A stretch of 64,000 bases of DNA from Cymbidium sinense (taxonomy: Eukaryota > Streptophyta > Magnoliopsida > Asparagales > Orchidaceae), in assembly GCA_021442155.1 (NCBI GenBank), contig CM038215.1, positions 208,748,982 through 208,812,981 of the forward strand, in the 5' to 3' direction. Under the pieces are notes generated by a model, which did not search any database, was not told where the DNA came from, and was given only the letters and a program-made list of their open reading frames with translations. The position numbers and the translations under genes are program-made. Shown piece by piece: positions 22,141-36,004 of this stretch. Every line of letters starts with the position of its first letter. Position 1 is the stretch's first letter.

Positions 22141-24873
22141 TAGTATGGTAGACTTCACTACCCAGCTAGTAAGCTACCTCATATTGATTTTATTTAAGAA
22201 TATGTGATTCCTCAAGCTTTCTTCTTGAACTGATCATCATGATCTAACTAGGTTGAGTATATTTGAGGTTTAGGATAAGTCCCCCTAGAGTCTCCTTTTC
22301 TCTTGACTACATTTGAGTCGATATAATTTCCCTAGTGGCATTCACTCAATAGTCGCCCTAGGTCGAATAGCACTTGCTGAGTCAAAGACAGACTATCCCA
22401 ACAATCAATTACGCTATAGGAGGATGTGAGTCCCTGAGCTTTCTTCCTAGGTTTATTGTTGCAAATCAACGGGCACCTTAGGTTGGTTAATGTTCGCTAT
22501 GCTGACAATGACTCACTCGGTGGATACACCACTCTTGGCGGATGTGAGTCCCCATGCTTTCTCCTTGAGTTATCCACTGAATACATATTTGATATATGAC
22601 TAGCCATGTCATCTTCTCCAGGGTTTTGGATTAAGCCCTTAGCAGCCCCTCTCCTTGCGACCATTCTATTTGGATCACATCCTTTGCAACCCCATTTAGA
22701 CACTACCCGGGTTACTCTTGGATTGGATAGTCCCCCTCTCCTAGTAGCCACCCTTGTGGTTGAAAAATTTGTTTACCGGATGCACAGATTCTCCCTAGGT
22801 TCAGAAAATCTGAGATAGTTCTAGGCTGATATAAGCTCCTTTTCAGTTTGATCCCTCACAAACTAACAGGGTCCATGATAAACAAATGAAACAAATAAAT
22901 TAATTAATTCGCTTATGGATTAGGAATTCAATCCCCCAAAGGCCCCTTTTCCCATGAAGGCATTCTATCTTTAGGGCAGTGTCAGCAGAACTCCCTATAC
23001 GAATTTCCTGAGTACCTGAGTTGAGATAAATTCTCAGGTTAGTACTCACTCCGTAGTCGCACTTAGGTCATGTTCAATCTATTTTGCCATAAGAAGGTTA
23101 TCCCGACTTTCATTCTGCTTTGGATGATATAAGACTATGAAGCATTCTTTCTAGCATGACTATCGCAAACCGACAGGCAGCCCTGGGTCGGGTTCAATTT
23201 GTTGCCCAAAGCAACCAATCACCCCAGTTGTCTTTTGTAGTGAAAGATGTGAGTCCCCAAGCATTCTTCCCTTGAATTGATTATTGCAAACTGCACAACA
23301 CTCCTTCGGTTGGATAGTTCTCCCATCAGTCGGGAAGCTACTCCCTTTGGTTCAGTAAATCTGAGATAGGTCTAGGCTAATATAAGCTCCTTCTTAGTGT
23401 GATCCATCACAAACAAACAGAATCCATCAAAATAAATAAAAAAATGAAACTAATCTTGACTATCTTTGAGTTGATTTGAATCCCCCCAGTGACATTCACT
23501 CAATAGTCAGCCCTAGGTTGGGTTTAATTTGTTGCTTTGCCAATCGATCACCCCAGTGGTTCCTTATTTTTGAAGATGTGAGTCCCCGCGCTTTCTTCCT
23601 AACTTGACCATTGCACACTAAAAGGCATCCCTTTGGTTGGATAGTCCTACCTTATTGTTGGTAGACTACTCTCTTTGAATTCTGAAGCTTTTGGCCTCCA
23701 TGCCCCCTACTCATCAGAATCGATGGGACCCATCAAAATAAATCTAAAAATGAAATTAATCTTGATTATCTTTGAGTTGATCTAAGTCCCCCAGTGACAT
23801 TAACCCATTAGTCAGCCCTATGTTGGGTTTGATCCGTTGCCTTGCCAATGGGTCACCCCAGCAACTGGTCTCTACTTTGGAGGATGTCGACTATGCTTTC
23901 TTCCTAGTACAACTGCTACACACCAAAAGGCATCCCTTTGGTCGGTTAGTCATACTATGTGGTTAGTAGACTACCCTTTTATATTGGTTAATCTGAGTTA
24001 GGTCTAGGCCTCCATGGCTCATACTCAGAATGATCCCTCACAAACCAATAGGGTCCATTTCAAAATCCAAAATTAAAATCTAAAACAAATTCAACCTTCC
24101 TCCCTCAGTGGAGTGAAACAAACAAAATAAAAATAATCAATCAATCCAAATAAAAATCTTTCGCTTCTCCTCAGTGAGATGTAAGTCTTTCTAGTTCCCT
24201 AGTGGATCTCAAATTCTAATCCCTCGGTGGATTTCACAACCTTTCCTCCTTTGTGGATGACTTGAACTTGCCTCCCCAGTAGAGAGTTCACTTTTCTATC
24301 CCTGGTGGAGTCAAAATAAACACAATTAAATAAACAACAAATTAAATCATATCAATTTTTCTCCCCAGTAAGAATCAAATCAAACCTCTCATCCCCTTTG
24401 TGGATAATTTGAACCTGCTTCCCTAGTGGAAGGTTCACATACTCTATCCCTAGTGGATTCCTCCTTCCTCTCTTATGTCCTTGACATGACTAGGGCCATA
24501 TTGCACTAAGGTCTGGATTCCTTCTACACCTTGGGTTATGAGTAGAAGGAATTTCACAACCTTTCCTCCCTTATGGATGACTTGAACTTGCCTCCCCAGT
24601 GGAGAGTTCACTTGTCAATCCCAGGTGGAGTCAAAACAAATATAATTAAATAAATAATAATTTAAATCAGATTGATTTTTTTTCCCAGTGAGAATCAAAT
24701 CAAACCTCTCATCCCCTTTGTGGATGATTTGAACTTGCTTCCCTAGTGGAAGGTTCACATACTCTATCCCTAGTAAATTCCTCCTTCCTCTCTTATGTCC
24801 TTGACATGAGTAGGGCCACATTGCACAAAGGTCTAGATTTCTTCTACACCTCAGGTTAGGAGTAGATTATCTC
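22141..24873 (+). repeat. 3' untranslated region of element 2 with tandem repeats
   Basis: Collinear with 3340-5209 of element 1, starting TTAGTATGGTAGRCTTCACT. It has the same roughly 300-base repeat family (AGTGGCATTCACTCAATAGT near 22335, 23485 and a changed copy near 23790; GATGTGAGTCCCC with CTTTCTTCC in between). It includes a part (about 22920-23060) that element 1 seems to lack. No protein-coding frame is supported. Confidence 0.8.
24230..24869 (+). repeat. 320-base tandem duplication
   Basis: TTTCACAACCTTTCCTCC at 24232 recurs at 24552, and the match continues to CTTCTACACCT near 24518 and 24841. Two head-to-tail copies of about 320 bases, where element 1 has one (about 4857-5190). 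The copies differ at scattered bases, so the event is not very recent. Confidence 0.8.
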
Positions 24874-26380
24874 TGTTAGTTCTTGTGATCGTTCAGTGTT
24901 GTTGATCATTTCGGTCAACACCAATACATGCAGTGTTCCTTATCAATCACACCACAGCTATTGGGCGCCCTTTGTTGACCTCATTTTTAGGATGAGCTCT
25001 CAACCCCTCCATCTTAGACATAGGAATTCTCTTAGAATTTAAAGAGTTCCTTAGTCTTAAGACACATCTAGTGATTAGGAGGACACTCAATTGAGGCCTA
25101 GAGACTTAGAAGAGTTAGCCATATGAATAGGTCATGCCTTAGGGGTGTTAGGAAAATTTCCCTACCCTATAGCTTGAACCAAATTCCTCACTTCCTTCCT
25201 TCAAGTCAAACTTAAATCAATGCCAATTTAATTGATTTTCTCCAAACTCAAATTGGTTCCAAATGATTGAAATCTGTGGTTGAAAAGAATGATTAAAGCT
25301 TATGATTGAAATTCCAAGCTCAAAATATTTCCTAAGTCCTTTGATTCCCTCTTATGGACTTAGCCTAAATCAAATCTAAATCAATTCAAATTCAAGGAAT
25401 TTTCTCACAATCCATTTATATTCTTATTTATATTCACATATATAAATGAAATATAAATTCAAATCAATCAAACCAAATTCAAAATTCAAAGCCAAATCAA
25501 AAATCTTTCCTAAGTCCCTTCGATTCCCTCTTATGGACTTAGCCTAAATCAAATCTAAATCAATTTAAATTCAAGGAATTTTCTCAGAATCCATTTATAT
25601 TCTTATTTATATTCACATATATAAATGAAATATAAATTTAAATCAATCAAACCAAATTCAAAATTCAAATCCCAATCAAAACTCTTTCCTAAACCACTTT
25701 GATTCCATCCTGTGGACTTAGCCTAAATCAAGTTCAAATCACTTCAAATTCAAGGAATTTTCACATAACCCATATATATTCTCATTTATATTTTCATTTA
25801 TATTCACATATATAAATAAAATATAAATTCAAACAACCAAAACCAACTCCAAAAATCAAACTCAAATTCAATCAAAATTCAACCTAAGCCTTTAAGTCAA
25901 ATTCTTAAACTTAGCCAAATCAAATTAAAATCAAGCCAAACCCTTGATTTTTCTTCATGATTCAATCAACCCTACAATCATGAATCCAAGTATAAATACA
26001 AACTGCAATCATCAATCCAAAACTCAATTCAAAAATCAAACCCATGTCAAGCTCATGTTCACCCTTTGAACTTGAAATTATCAAATGAATCAAAACCCAT
26101 TTGACTTCAAATCACTTGCAAGTGGATTTATATTTCAATCATAAGTCCATATGTGAGTTCAACCAAACTCAAATCAAGCTTTGACTAAGCCATTTGACCT
26201 GCTTAGGCTCACTTGACCCAAAGTAACCTAAAGTATCCTTATGAGCCAAATTATAATCCTAACCAAATTGGATTGAACTAAGCCCAACTAAGCCTCTCAT
26301 CATGATCAACAATCATCATAAGATGATCAATCACTCAAATTAGGTCAAACCAAATCAAACCTAAGGGTTGACCAAGTCAA

Positions 26381-27089
26381 CAACAACAACAACAACAACA
26401 ACAAGCCTTAATCCCACTAGGTGGGGTCGGCTACATGAATCCTTCGTCTCCATTGTGTCCTATTATGTGTCAAATTCTCATTTAATTCAAGTATACTAAG
26501 ATCATTTTTTATACATCTTAACCAAGTATTTTTAGGTCTTCCTCTACCTTTCTTAACATAAGGCAAATCTAATGCATCTACTCTCCTAATCGGGTCATCG
26601 GACGACCGACGCTTTATGTGGCCAAACCATCTAGGCGACTCTCCTAATCTTATCTACTGAGCTACTCCAACTTTTTTCTCGAACATACTCATTTTGCATT
26701 CTATCTCTAAGGGTAAAGCCACTCATCCACCGAGCATCCTCATCTCGTAACACTTAACTTAGTCTTATGTTTCTCTTTTATTGGCCAACATTCGCACCAT
26801 AAGTCATTAGGTCTTACCACCATCTTATAAAATTTTCCCTTAAGTTTAAGTGGAACTTTTCTCACATAATGCATTCCTCCACTTCAACCATCCAACTTGA
26901 ATTCTACTAATAACATCTCCATCTATTTTACCATCATTTTGAACAATAGAGCCTAAATATTCAATCGCTCACTCTTATTAATGACTTGATCACCTAAAGT
27001 CACAACACTATCACTAAAACTTCTACAACTAAAATTACATTCCATATATTCAGTTTTAGATCTACTTAAACAAAACCTTTAGACTCTAA
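26381..27089 (-). mobile_element. 5'-truncated RTE-type LINE in terminal repeat B
   Basis: Opens with (CAA)n at 26381-26404 and AGCCTTAATCCCACTAGGTG, the reverse complement of the usual 3' end of plant RTE LINEs. About 55% of it aligns with the start of the longer copy at 38994-40180. Copy A has no insert (GACCAAGTCAAC directly followed by ACTTAGCC at about 6486-6505), so it entered B after A and B separated. All frames are broken. The repeat tail hides any target-site duplication. Confidence 0.85.
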
Positions 27090-28182
27090 ACTAGCCAAAA
27101 TGAAACCTAAACTAGCCAAAATCCACTATAGGCCAAATTGATTGAAACCATTGATCAAAACTCATTCATGACCAATGTTTGAACTTGACTAAGTCATCAT
27201 TTGAGCCTAATCTAGCCCAATTGGCCACTTAACCCAAGTTGATCCAACTTGACCTAAAAAGTCAAAATGTGTTAAAACTTGATCTAAGCCAAATTGATTG
27301 AAACTAATGGGTCAAGTTCATTCCAAAATGATTTTTGAACTTGACCAAAGCCTCAATTGGCCAACTAGACCTAACCTAGCCCAATTGACCATGAACCCAA
27401 TTTGACCTAAAAGATCATATTGAGCCAAAATCAAATTAAACAAAATTGATTGGAAACAAAGATACCAATCCACTTCAAATGATCAACCAAACATAAACCA
27501 ACCCATGACCTAATCCAAATAGGTCAAATGGGTCAATTTGGTCAAATTGATCGATTTGACCTAAATGAAATCAAATGAACCAAATCCAAATATAAATTAA
27601 ATTGAACCAAACCAATGATGAAAATACATTTCAAATGGTCATATGAACTTGACCCAACCCTTAGTTTGACCCAATTTGACCAATTGGTCAAGTTGACCCA
27701 TTTTGACCTAAATGGGTCAACATGAGCCAAATCATATCAAACCAACTCCAAATTCAATGAAACTTGGCCTAACCTATTTTTCAATCATACCAAACATATT
27801 CAAACTGAAATCAAGGTCAAATGACCATTTTACCCTTAGGTCATAGGGTAACCTAAAATTAAAACCACTTTGAATTTGGTCAATTCCTTTTTATAGACAC
27901 TTGGCATCCTCATAGTGGATCAAATGGTCACTAATGGACATGGTGCACATGACCTAATGGGTTTGGGTCAGCTAAACCCATCCCAAGATCAAAACTGACC
28001 ACCCCCATGAAAATGATCACATAGGATTCCTTCCTCCACCTTGTTTTGCACATGGCAAGCTCCTCCACTCCTTCTCAGGCCAAAATCGAATGCCATGCCC
28101 TTCTAAACAACCAAAATAACCCACTCAATGTGGTGAATTTGATCAAAATGGCACAATCACTCACGACCGTCCAATTATTTTA

Positions 28183-28201
28183 GGGGGAGATATACTCCCC
28201 C
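28183..28201. promoter_or_regulatory. Conserved perfect hairpin in terminal repeat B
   Basis: Same 19 bases as in copy A: 7-base perfect stem, loop ATATA, no change between the two copies while flanks differ. Confidence 0.45.
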
Positions 28202-31200
28202 TAATTTTATTTCAATTCAACACTCTCCAATTCGATTAAGGTAAGGGAAACCAGAGGAACCATTTCCAAGTCTCCCCAAGCTTCCTAGAGTGAGTTGGAA
28301 TTTCCCATTTCTCAATTTTTTTAGACTGAAAATAGGGGAACTCCACTTGAATTCCATCTCAATCAATACTCAAAATAAGTCCAATTCGTCCTTCAAGCAC
28401 CCTCAGAGGATCAAATCGAACTCACCCCAACCTTCTTCCAAGCTCCAAAGGAAAGGGAGGTGCTACTTCAATCAAGACCAAGCTCAATTAAAGGGTGACT
28501 TGGCCTATAGGAAGATCCATTCAATCTCAAGGCCTCAAAACTTCAACAAGGCTTTATCTCCACTAGACGAAGCTACTTCAAGGGAATCAAGCACTGGTGA
28601 TAGCCTCCGGTGAGGTATGCCATTAAACCGAGCTTAAATTAACCATAGTGTGGTCCTTTGTGAAGTGAAGTCTCATCCCATAAGAAGTTAGCCATTAGAT
28701 GTAATCTCACTTGCATAGTGATGGTGTGGGTTGAATTTGGATTCAATCTGAGCTCAATCGAGCTCGAATCTTCTCCTAGAAGATGGACGATGGCCATCTC
28801 CCACAGGGAAGATCTAGGATAGATCATGGGCCATCCAGCCACTCATTTTGGATGGACGACTATGATTAATACATGTAGATCAGATGTTTTAACCTTTAAT
28901 AATGGCGGGCTTGATCTCATCCATCCGATCCTTGATCGAATGGATGGGGAGAAAGTGTGTAGCGCTGCCGCTGATGTGACACTACGATGTCACAACTTTA
29001 ATAGCCTCTCCCATCGGACCATGTGGAAAGTGTGTGGCATTATGGCTAGCGAGATTAGATATTTAATTAATTACCTAATTAATCATGGAAACTTCAAATA
29101 TTCATATCTAAGTGTAGAAAAATATGAAATAAATTGCATATGAAAGATAATTGAATGTAGGATATTATAAAATTGATTTTGATAGATTTTGAATAGTGTT
29201 ATTTTCTAAATTTAGGTTTTATTGGGAATATAATTAGGCTAATTACTCTCTAATTATTCATTAATTAATATCAAATTTCTTATGTGTATTTAGTGGGATG
29301 ACTTATGCCTCCCCTAATTTTCTTGGGATTTATTAATGTTTTAATTAGGGTAATTGCTCGATTCATTCTTAATTACTCTCCTAATGTAATTAAGCCTAAT
29401 TAAGTGTATAATCAGTGATTTAATCTCTTGATTGAGTTAATTAAGGTTTTCTTAAATGAATAAGAGGTATAGGGAATAATTTTGGGATATTTTCCTTAAG
29501 CTATTCCTTAAACCCCCTCTTTCTTTCCTAATCTAAATTCAATTAAGGATTAATCCACTAATTACTTACCTAATTAATTTGATAAAATTCTAAAACCTTC
29601 CAGAACTTAATTAATTCATCTTGGGTAGGTGCTTAGGTATTCAATAACCTAAGTACATTGAGAAAATCAAAATCCAACTCACATGTGTGAGAGGGGTTAT
29701 GAATGTACTTAAATTAAACCCTTTAGATTAATTAATCATTAATCATGAGCCAATTGCATTAAGTCCCTTTCTTTCTTAGGTGCATTGCTGATTTAAATTT
29801 CTTATGTGGTTTTATGTCATCCATTGGCTCATAATTATTTGGTTAAGTATGCTAAGGTGGTGTAGGTAAGGGATAATTAACACACTTAATTCACACCTTA
29901 ACCTAAACAAAATATAAAAATCACCTAATGATCCTAAGAACAAATTAAATTAACTCACATATGGGGGAAATGGGTTAGGACCCGCAAACATTCTTTCACA
30001 TTTCCTAAATCAAACATAAAGAAAATTCAAAACAAAAAAATCATATTAAACAAACTTTGATTCACTTTGACCTTTCTCATTTCATAGGATTATCTTTAGG
30101 AATTTATTAGGGTGAATGAATTTACATTGCTTTCATCACTTTATTTCTTTCCTAGCATGCTAAATGTGTATGTCATATAAAAATCATGCATTCATTCCAT
30201 TTAAAAATCAAAATTAAAATGAGATGGTTCCTTTATGTCAAATTGCATGTTTAGGCTAACATAAAAATATAATTGGCTATTATCACTATTAAATTCAAAA
30301 TTATTTTTAAAAACTTATAAATCAAATATCAAAACTGAAAGGTATGCTACTTATACTTTATTTATAAGCTTGCATGTGAATATAAAAGTGTGTCTTATGT
30401 TTGCTTTCTATCTTTCCTCTTAACATGGATTTGAATAAGATTTGCAAAGTGTATAGTTCTTTTAATAGAATATAACACTTGCTTAAAATTTACTCTTATC
30501 CTCTTCCATGTTTTGAATTAAGAAGGATCTTTACATTTACACACATAAATTGTATAAACAAACCAAAAATTAAATAAACATAAACTTTGCATCTTTCTTT
30601 TTTCCATCTTCTCTTTTGTACATGCATATGTATTTAAGAAAAGTGGTATATTAGTCTGGACAACCCCAGCGAGGCTTTAAGTAGCCCTAAGTAGGTCTTG
30701 TACCTTACACCCCTAGTGCTAACAATGTCGTCGTACTCACTTATGACTTTCATACATACGCATGTGCATATGAATAAAAAGAATACCCCCTTTTACATAA
30801 TGAAAATCATGCATCATAAAGCATCCAAATTTTTCTTAAAATATGTGTTTTTGATATTAGCTCACTCTACTTAATCTTAAAATGCCTTTCTTTTTTAATA
30901 TGTTTGTTTAGGGAAAATATAAACTTAGGATTAGTTAAAACACATAATAAGACATTCACTAAACAAAAATAAAATATGAATCCACTTTAGAAATTACTTA
31001 GGGTAGGGAAGGAAAGAAAAGTTCTCTTCTCTTTTCTCTCTCTTTACAATTTAGTAATTAATTATAGGATTCACCTAAACCAAATCAAAAATACAAAAAA
31101 TAAAATTAACCCCAAAGCAACTAAACAACTTAAATTAAAACCATCCTCTATGTTGAACATTTTCATACTTAGGAAATCTAAACCTTAAAGCCATATCTAA

Positions 31201-33365
31201 GCATACCACATAAATATTTTAAAGCACACACATTAGGTTAAGTCACCACTTCTAGCTTTAGGTTAGGACGGTACATGGTTTGATATTTTCTTTTATTTTG
31301 TGATGTATTATTTCTAGTCTGGATGTTAGGGTGTATGTGCGTAGAATGAATGGTAGGATGATGTAGTCTAATCATTGTCTTGTGCAGGGGATTGTGCTTA
31401 AAAGGAGCTATAATAAAAGTATAAATGCTTTTGTTGTGCAGGTGCTTATACCCCTAAGCATAATCCAATAGGCTAGGTGGACTTAGTTACCCATGTATGG
31501 GGTGCTAAGTCTAATATACATACTTGGAAATTGTATGGTTTGTTTAGCTAATCTCTATTTTATGGGTGTTAGTTAGATTTTTCCTTTTCATGTACTTCTA
31601 TAATTAGGATTTTGGAATGATTGTTATGGGGGATTAGGATGAACATTGGTCATAAGATCTCATCTTATGTACCATGTGAGGCCTTTGGAGCAACCACATC
31701 CCAACCATCCAAAAGAAGAGAGAAGAAAGAAGAAAAAAAAAGAAATGAAGACCCCCATAACATGAATTCCTTGCTTAATTATAATTAATTTATTTGTAAT
31801 CCGGGTTGTGTAATGGTAGAGCTCGGCTACCCAATTTGTTTTCAAGTTTGTGCGGTGGTGCCCAACCACAAATGGCATTTTATTATTTTGTGTTAGCTTT
31901 ATAAAATGTTTGATGTTTTGTTTAGCTTATGCATTAAGATGGCATCTTTTTTCTAGTTTCTTCCTTGCTTGATGTATGTCCTAGATGATGATTAGACTCT
32001 TAAAAAAATAATAAATCTTCTACCAAATTAAACAACTCAAAATTAAAAATAAATAACTCATAACCTCACCTAAAGCTTAGGCTAAAAATCAAGATAAAAG
32101 AATTAGTAACCCCTAAGCTGGATGTGTACTTTCTTTTCTAACATCATGCATAAAAGCATATTATTTCACTCTTGATTGGAGGGCTTTCACCTTTCCTAGA
32201 GAACTTGGCTTGACCTATGAGAGCCATGGTGGAAACACACCTATTTATCTTGCTGATTTTAGCCCATAATCTTATTTCTCATGCATTAGGCATATGAATC
32301 CTATAGCTTGAGTCAAATGATTGTCCAAAATAAAAATAAAACATGTGAAAATTTTGCATTAGATTTAAGTCATTTGAAACATGTCCTTACATGATCTAGT
32401 CTCTTAGGGAGTGTGTTTAAGGACTTAGTCTCTTTATAAATAAATAACAACTTTACTATCTTGCATAAACATAAGACTTGCCTACATGAATTTAAAATCT
32501 TAGGAGGAGTTAGTTGGCGGCCACTCCCAGGCGGTTGTAAGTCCAACAGTCGGGTGGTTTATCCTCTCTTATGGAGGCAAACCAAATACCCATTTTTTCC
32601 TTAGATTTAGGTCATGCGTTTGGCCTTCACCAAAGCTCCCTAGATTTAGGATCTGAGGTTGCTTCTCCCCTTTGCGGGCTATAAGTATAAATCCTCATCT
32701 CTTAGGAATTTCTATGATCTTATATCATGGAATTGTAAGCCCTACATTTTAAATAAAAATTTAACTCAAACAAATTAATTCAATTTCAAAATATAAAGCC
32801 CAACCATAGGGTAGTTTGTGATGCTTACTAAGCTTCCTAATAACTTAAGCATCCCCTACTTATTTTCATTTGGCTTCGATAAGAACTCCCTCCTCTTGAT
32901 CAGTCCCACTTAACTTTCTAAAAGTAAACCAATCAATTGATAGTCCTACCTTTTCAAAATCTTTGGAGATAACAATCATTTACCTTAATCGAGAGTATTC
33001 CTAAGGAATCCTATTCCTTATGATATAATTAACTATGGGGGCTTGCCCTTGTAGGGAACTTAGCAAACCTAGTTTAAAATAAACCCTACTTTACTTTTTC
33101 ATATAAAGTAGGGGAAGAATCTCTGGTACATATGCAGACCCATTGTCCTTAGGAGTCCTTATTCAGGTGATTAGGTCCATTATATGGTGGTGACTTCTAT
33201 CTTTCAAGATAGTACACCTCTTCTCAATGTCACACCTAATCACCCTAATAAGAATATCTGCAGATCTACGTGGTGTCCAAATGCAAAGAGGATATTTCTA
33301 TCATCATTTTATCCACATAGATTGAAGATGGAAGTATACACTTCGAAATGAAGATTTTCACCACA

Positions 33366-34162
33366 ACTCTCAGAGGCACCTCTTCCCAAATATGCATCCT
33401 ATCTTTTGGGTAGTATTAGAAAAACTCCTTAGAGGAATCTCCTTGAATACTCTAAGTTGAGATAAGACCACAGAGACACTGACTTAGTAGTCACCCTAGG
33501 TCAGGTTTGACTTAGTATGCCATCATCAAGCCACCCCAATGGCTGGTTCTACTTTGGAAGATGTGAGTCCCCAAACTTTCTTCTTAGTGTAGTTATTATA
33601 AACTAATGGGTTACCCTTAGGTTGGATAGTCTATATTGTACAGCCGGTAGACTACCCTTTGGACTGGTAAATCTAAGGTAGGCTAAGGCTCATATAGCCC
33701 CTCCTTAGTGCGGTCCATTGTATGCTGGCAGGGTTTACACTAAACCAATCAATAAAATCAAAAATTAAAATTAATCATCAAACTCAAACTAAATCAATCG
33801 ACAAAATCAAAATCAAAATTAATTACCAAACTTAAACCAAATTAATCAACATAATCAAATCAACAGAAAACCCAAGTTCAAATCAAAACTAATCAACAAA
33901 ATTCAAATAAATCAACCAAATTCAGTCAAATCTTAATCCCCTGCAGATCCTCCTTATGCCTTTGGCATAAATCAATCTATAATCCAACCAAATTCATGTG
34001 CAAATCCCTAGCGGATCTCTCTTCGTGTCCTTGGCACAAAATCAATTCTTAGCAAATAAAACCAAATATACTCATCTTTCACGGGCCCTCGACATGAAAC
34101 AAATTACATCACGTTAGGATCCATGGTGCCACCTACCTCTTCATTGGGTTATGGATAGCCAT
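33366..34162 (+). repeat. 3' untranslated fragment of an older Tat element (owner of copy C)
   Basis: Matches the 3' region of element 2 around 22930-23150 (for example TTGAGATAA then TAGTCACCCTAGGTCAGG) and contains one further repeat unit (GATGTGAGTCCCC, CTTTCTTCTTAGTG near 33560). It runs into copy C. The left edge coincides with the end of LTR B, so the A/B array was inserted into this region. 33740-33930 is AT-rich with repeated AATCAA words. Confidence 0.7.
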
Positions 34163-35984
34163 CATCAGTGCTTGTGATATTCTCGGATGCTATTGATTAT
34201 CTCGATCAACATCAATACATGTGGTGTGCCTTGCCAGTTACACCACACCTATTGCGGGTCCTTTTGTTGACCTCACTTTTAGAGTGAGGACTCATCCTTC
34301 TCGTCTTAGGCTTAGAGACCTTCTAGTCACTAGGATTCCCCTAGCCATAGGACACTTCTAGTGCCTAATGGAACACTAAACCCAAGCCTAGAGACTTAGT
34401 GACCCATACCCTAAGCTTAGGATATGCCTTAGGATAAATGGGTTCTACCTATTCTATGGCCTAAACTAGGACCCATGCTTGTCCACTCATACAAAACCAA
34501 CCTCAAGCTAACACAACCAATCTCAATTGAATTTTGTTTTATATCCAAGCTCCAAGCCTAAATTAACTTAGTCCCTAACATAAGTTAATCCCACCATGAT
34601 CCCATGATCCAAGCCTATTCAAACAAACCAAATCTAATTGATTTTCACAAAATCACTCCAACCATTCAATAAGCCATTCCAAACCCTTACAATACTTACA
34701 ATCAAACCAATTGAACTAAATAAATCCAATCAACCCAAGTTATCCCATTTGACCCAAAAGGTCCAAATGATCCAAAATCCCATCAAACCCAAATCAATTG
34801 AAATCGAAGCTACCAATCAACCCTAAATCCATCAATAAACTCTTCTCAACACCCAAGTCAATCCAATTCAACCTAATCAGCCCATTTGGTCCACTTGACC
34901 CAAAGGGCCTAAATGACCAAATTGATTAAAACTTTAATCCAATCCAAATTAAATAGAATCAACCCATCCAATCTCCTCTATCATGATTGTTGATCATCCT
35001 TGATTGACCAGTTACAATCAATTGGGTCAAACCAAATCAATTTGATAACTTTATCAAGTTGATCCAATTAGCCCATGTGGACCAAAATGAACCAAATCTC
35101 ATTCTAACTTCAATTGATTAAAATCAATGACTCCCACCAACCATAAATTGAGTATTAAACATGACTCAACCACCAATTAAATCAAACCAAGCCAATTTCA
35201 TCTTTTGGCCCAAGTTGACCTAATTTGACCTAGGGCTAATTCAAATCAACACCTAAAATCATTCTCAAATGGTTAATTGAACCAAAACCAACCATCCACC
35301 CAGGCTAACTTGGCCAATTTAACCAAATTCATCAACTTAGCCCATTTGACCCAAATGAACCCATATGAGTCAAAATTAAATTCACTTTAAATTAAACCAA
35401 ATAAATTGCACCAATACATTCCAAATGATCAAATGAACACACCCAAATCGTTGGTTTGACCCAATTTGACCAATTGGTCAATCTTACCAAATTGAACCCC
35501 ATTTGACCCATATGGGTCAAATTGAGCCGAACCCATCCAAACTAAGTCCAAACCTAACCAAACATGACATGACTCATTCTTGGGTCACCATAGGTTAGCC
35601 CAAATGGACCCAACTCATGGTAAACCTGATTTGGGTCAGAACCCTTGAACCAAGCCACCCAAATATGATAAAATTCTCATTTGGATGGGCTCACCCACTC
35701 CCTAAGCCTTGGCAAAACCCACATTTAACCCTTCTTAGACATTAGGACCATTAACCCAACCTGACCCAAGGCTGTCAGGTTCAACCTTGGGTCATGAGAG
35801 GGTGAACTCTCCCTTGGCTCCTCATTTGTTCACTTGGAGGAGGAGGTACACCCTATGCCATCCCATGCCACTGCCTCAGCCTCTCAAGCACCTCCACGTC
35901 AACAGTCCACTGCCATCTCTGGCCACCTACCTTAGCCAAATGATTGCCAAAGGCTGAGTCAATCTCAACCCTTGGCTCACTTAG

Positions 35985-36004
35985 GGAGGAGAGTATAATC
36001 CTCC
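35985..36004. promoter_or_regulatory. Hairpin with changed arms in terminal repeat C
   Basis: GGAGGA and TCCTCC arms separated by eight bases, at the place of the GGGGGAG/CTCCCCC hairpin in A and B. Both arms differ yet still pair. Confidence 0.4.

Larger units (their letters stand above)
24874..33365 (+). mobile_element. Very long terminal-repeat unit, copy B (3' LTR of element 2)
   Basis: Full-length partner of copy A: about 7.8 kb after removing the RTE fragment at 26381-27089. Sampled blocks match A closely by eye, for example AAGTAGGTCTTGTACCTTAC (30690 against 10078) and the hairpin at 28183-28201. It ends TTTTCACCACA at 33365, exactly where A stops matching. No primer-binding site follows; instead there is the 3' region of another element, as expected for a 3' LTR. 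The start at 24874 is by analogy with A and is uncertain in the same way. Core-promoter-like site: TGTAATGGTAGAGCTCGG at 31808. Confidence 0.78.
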
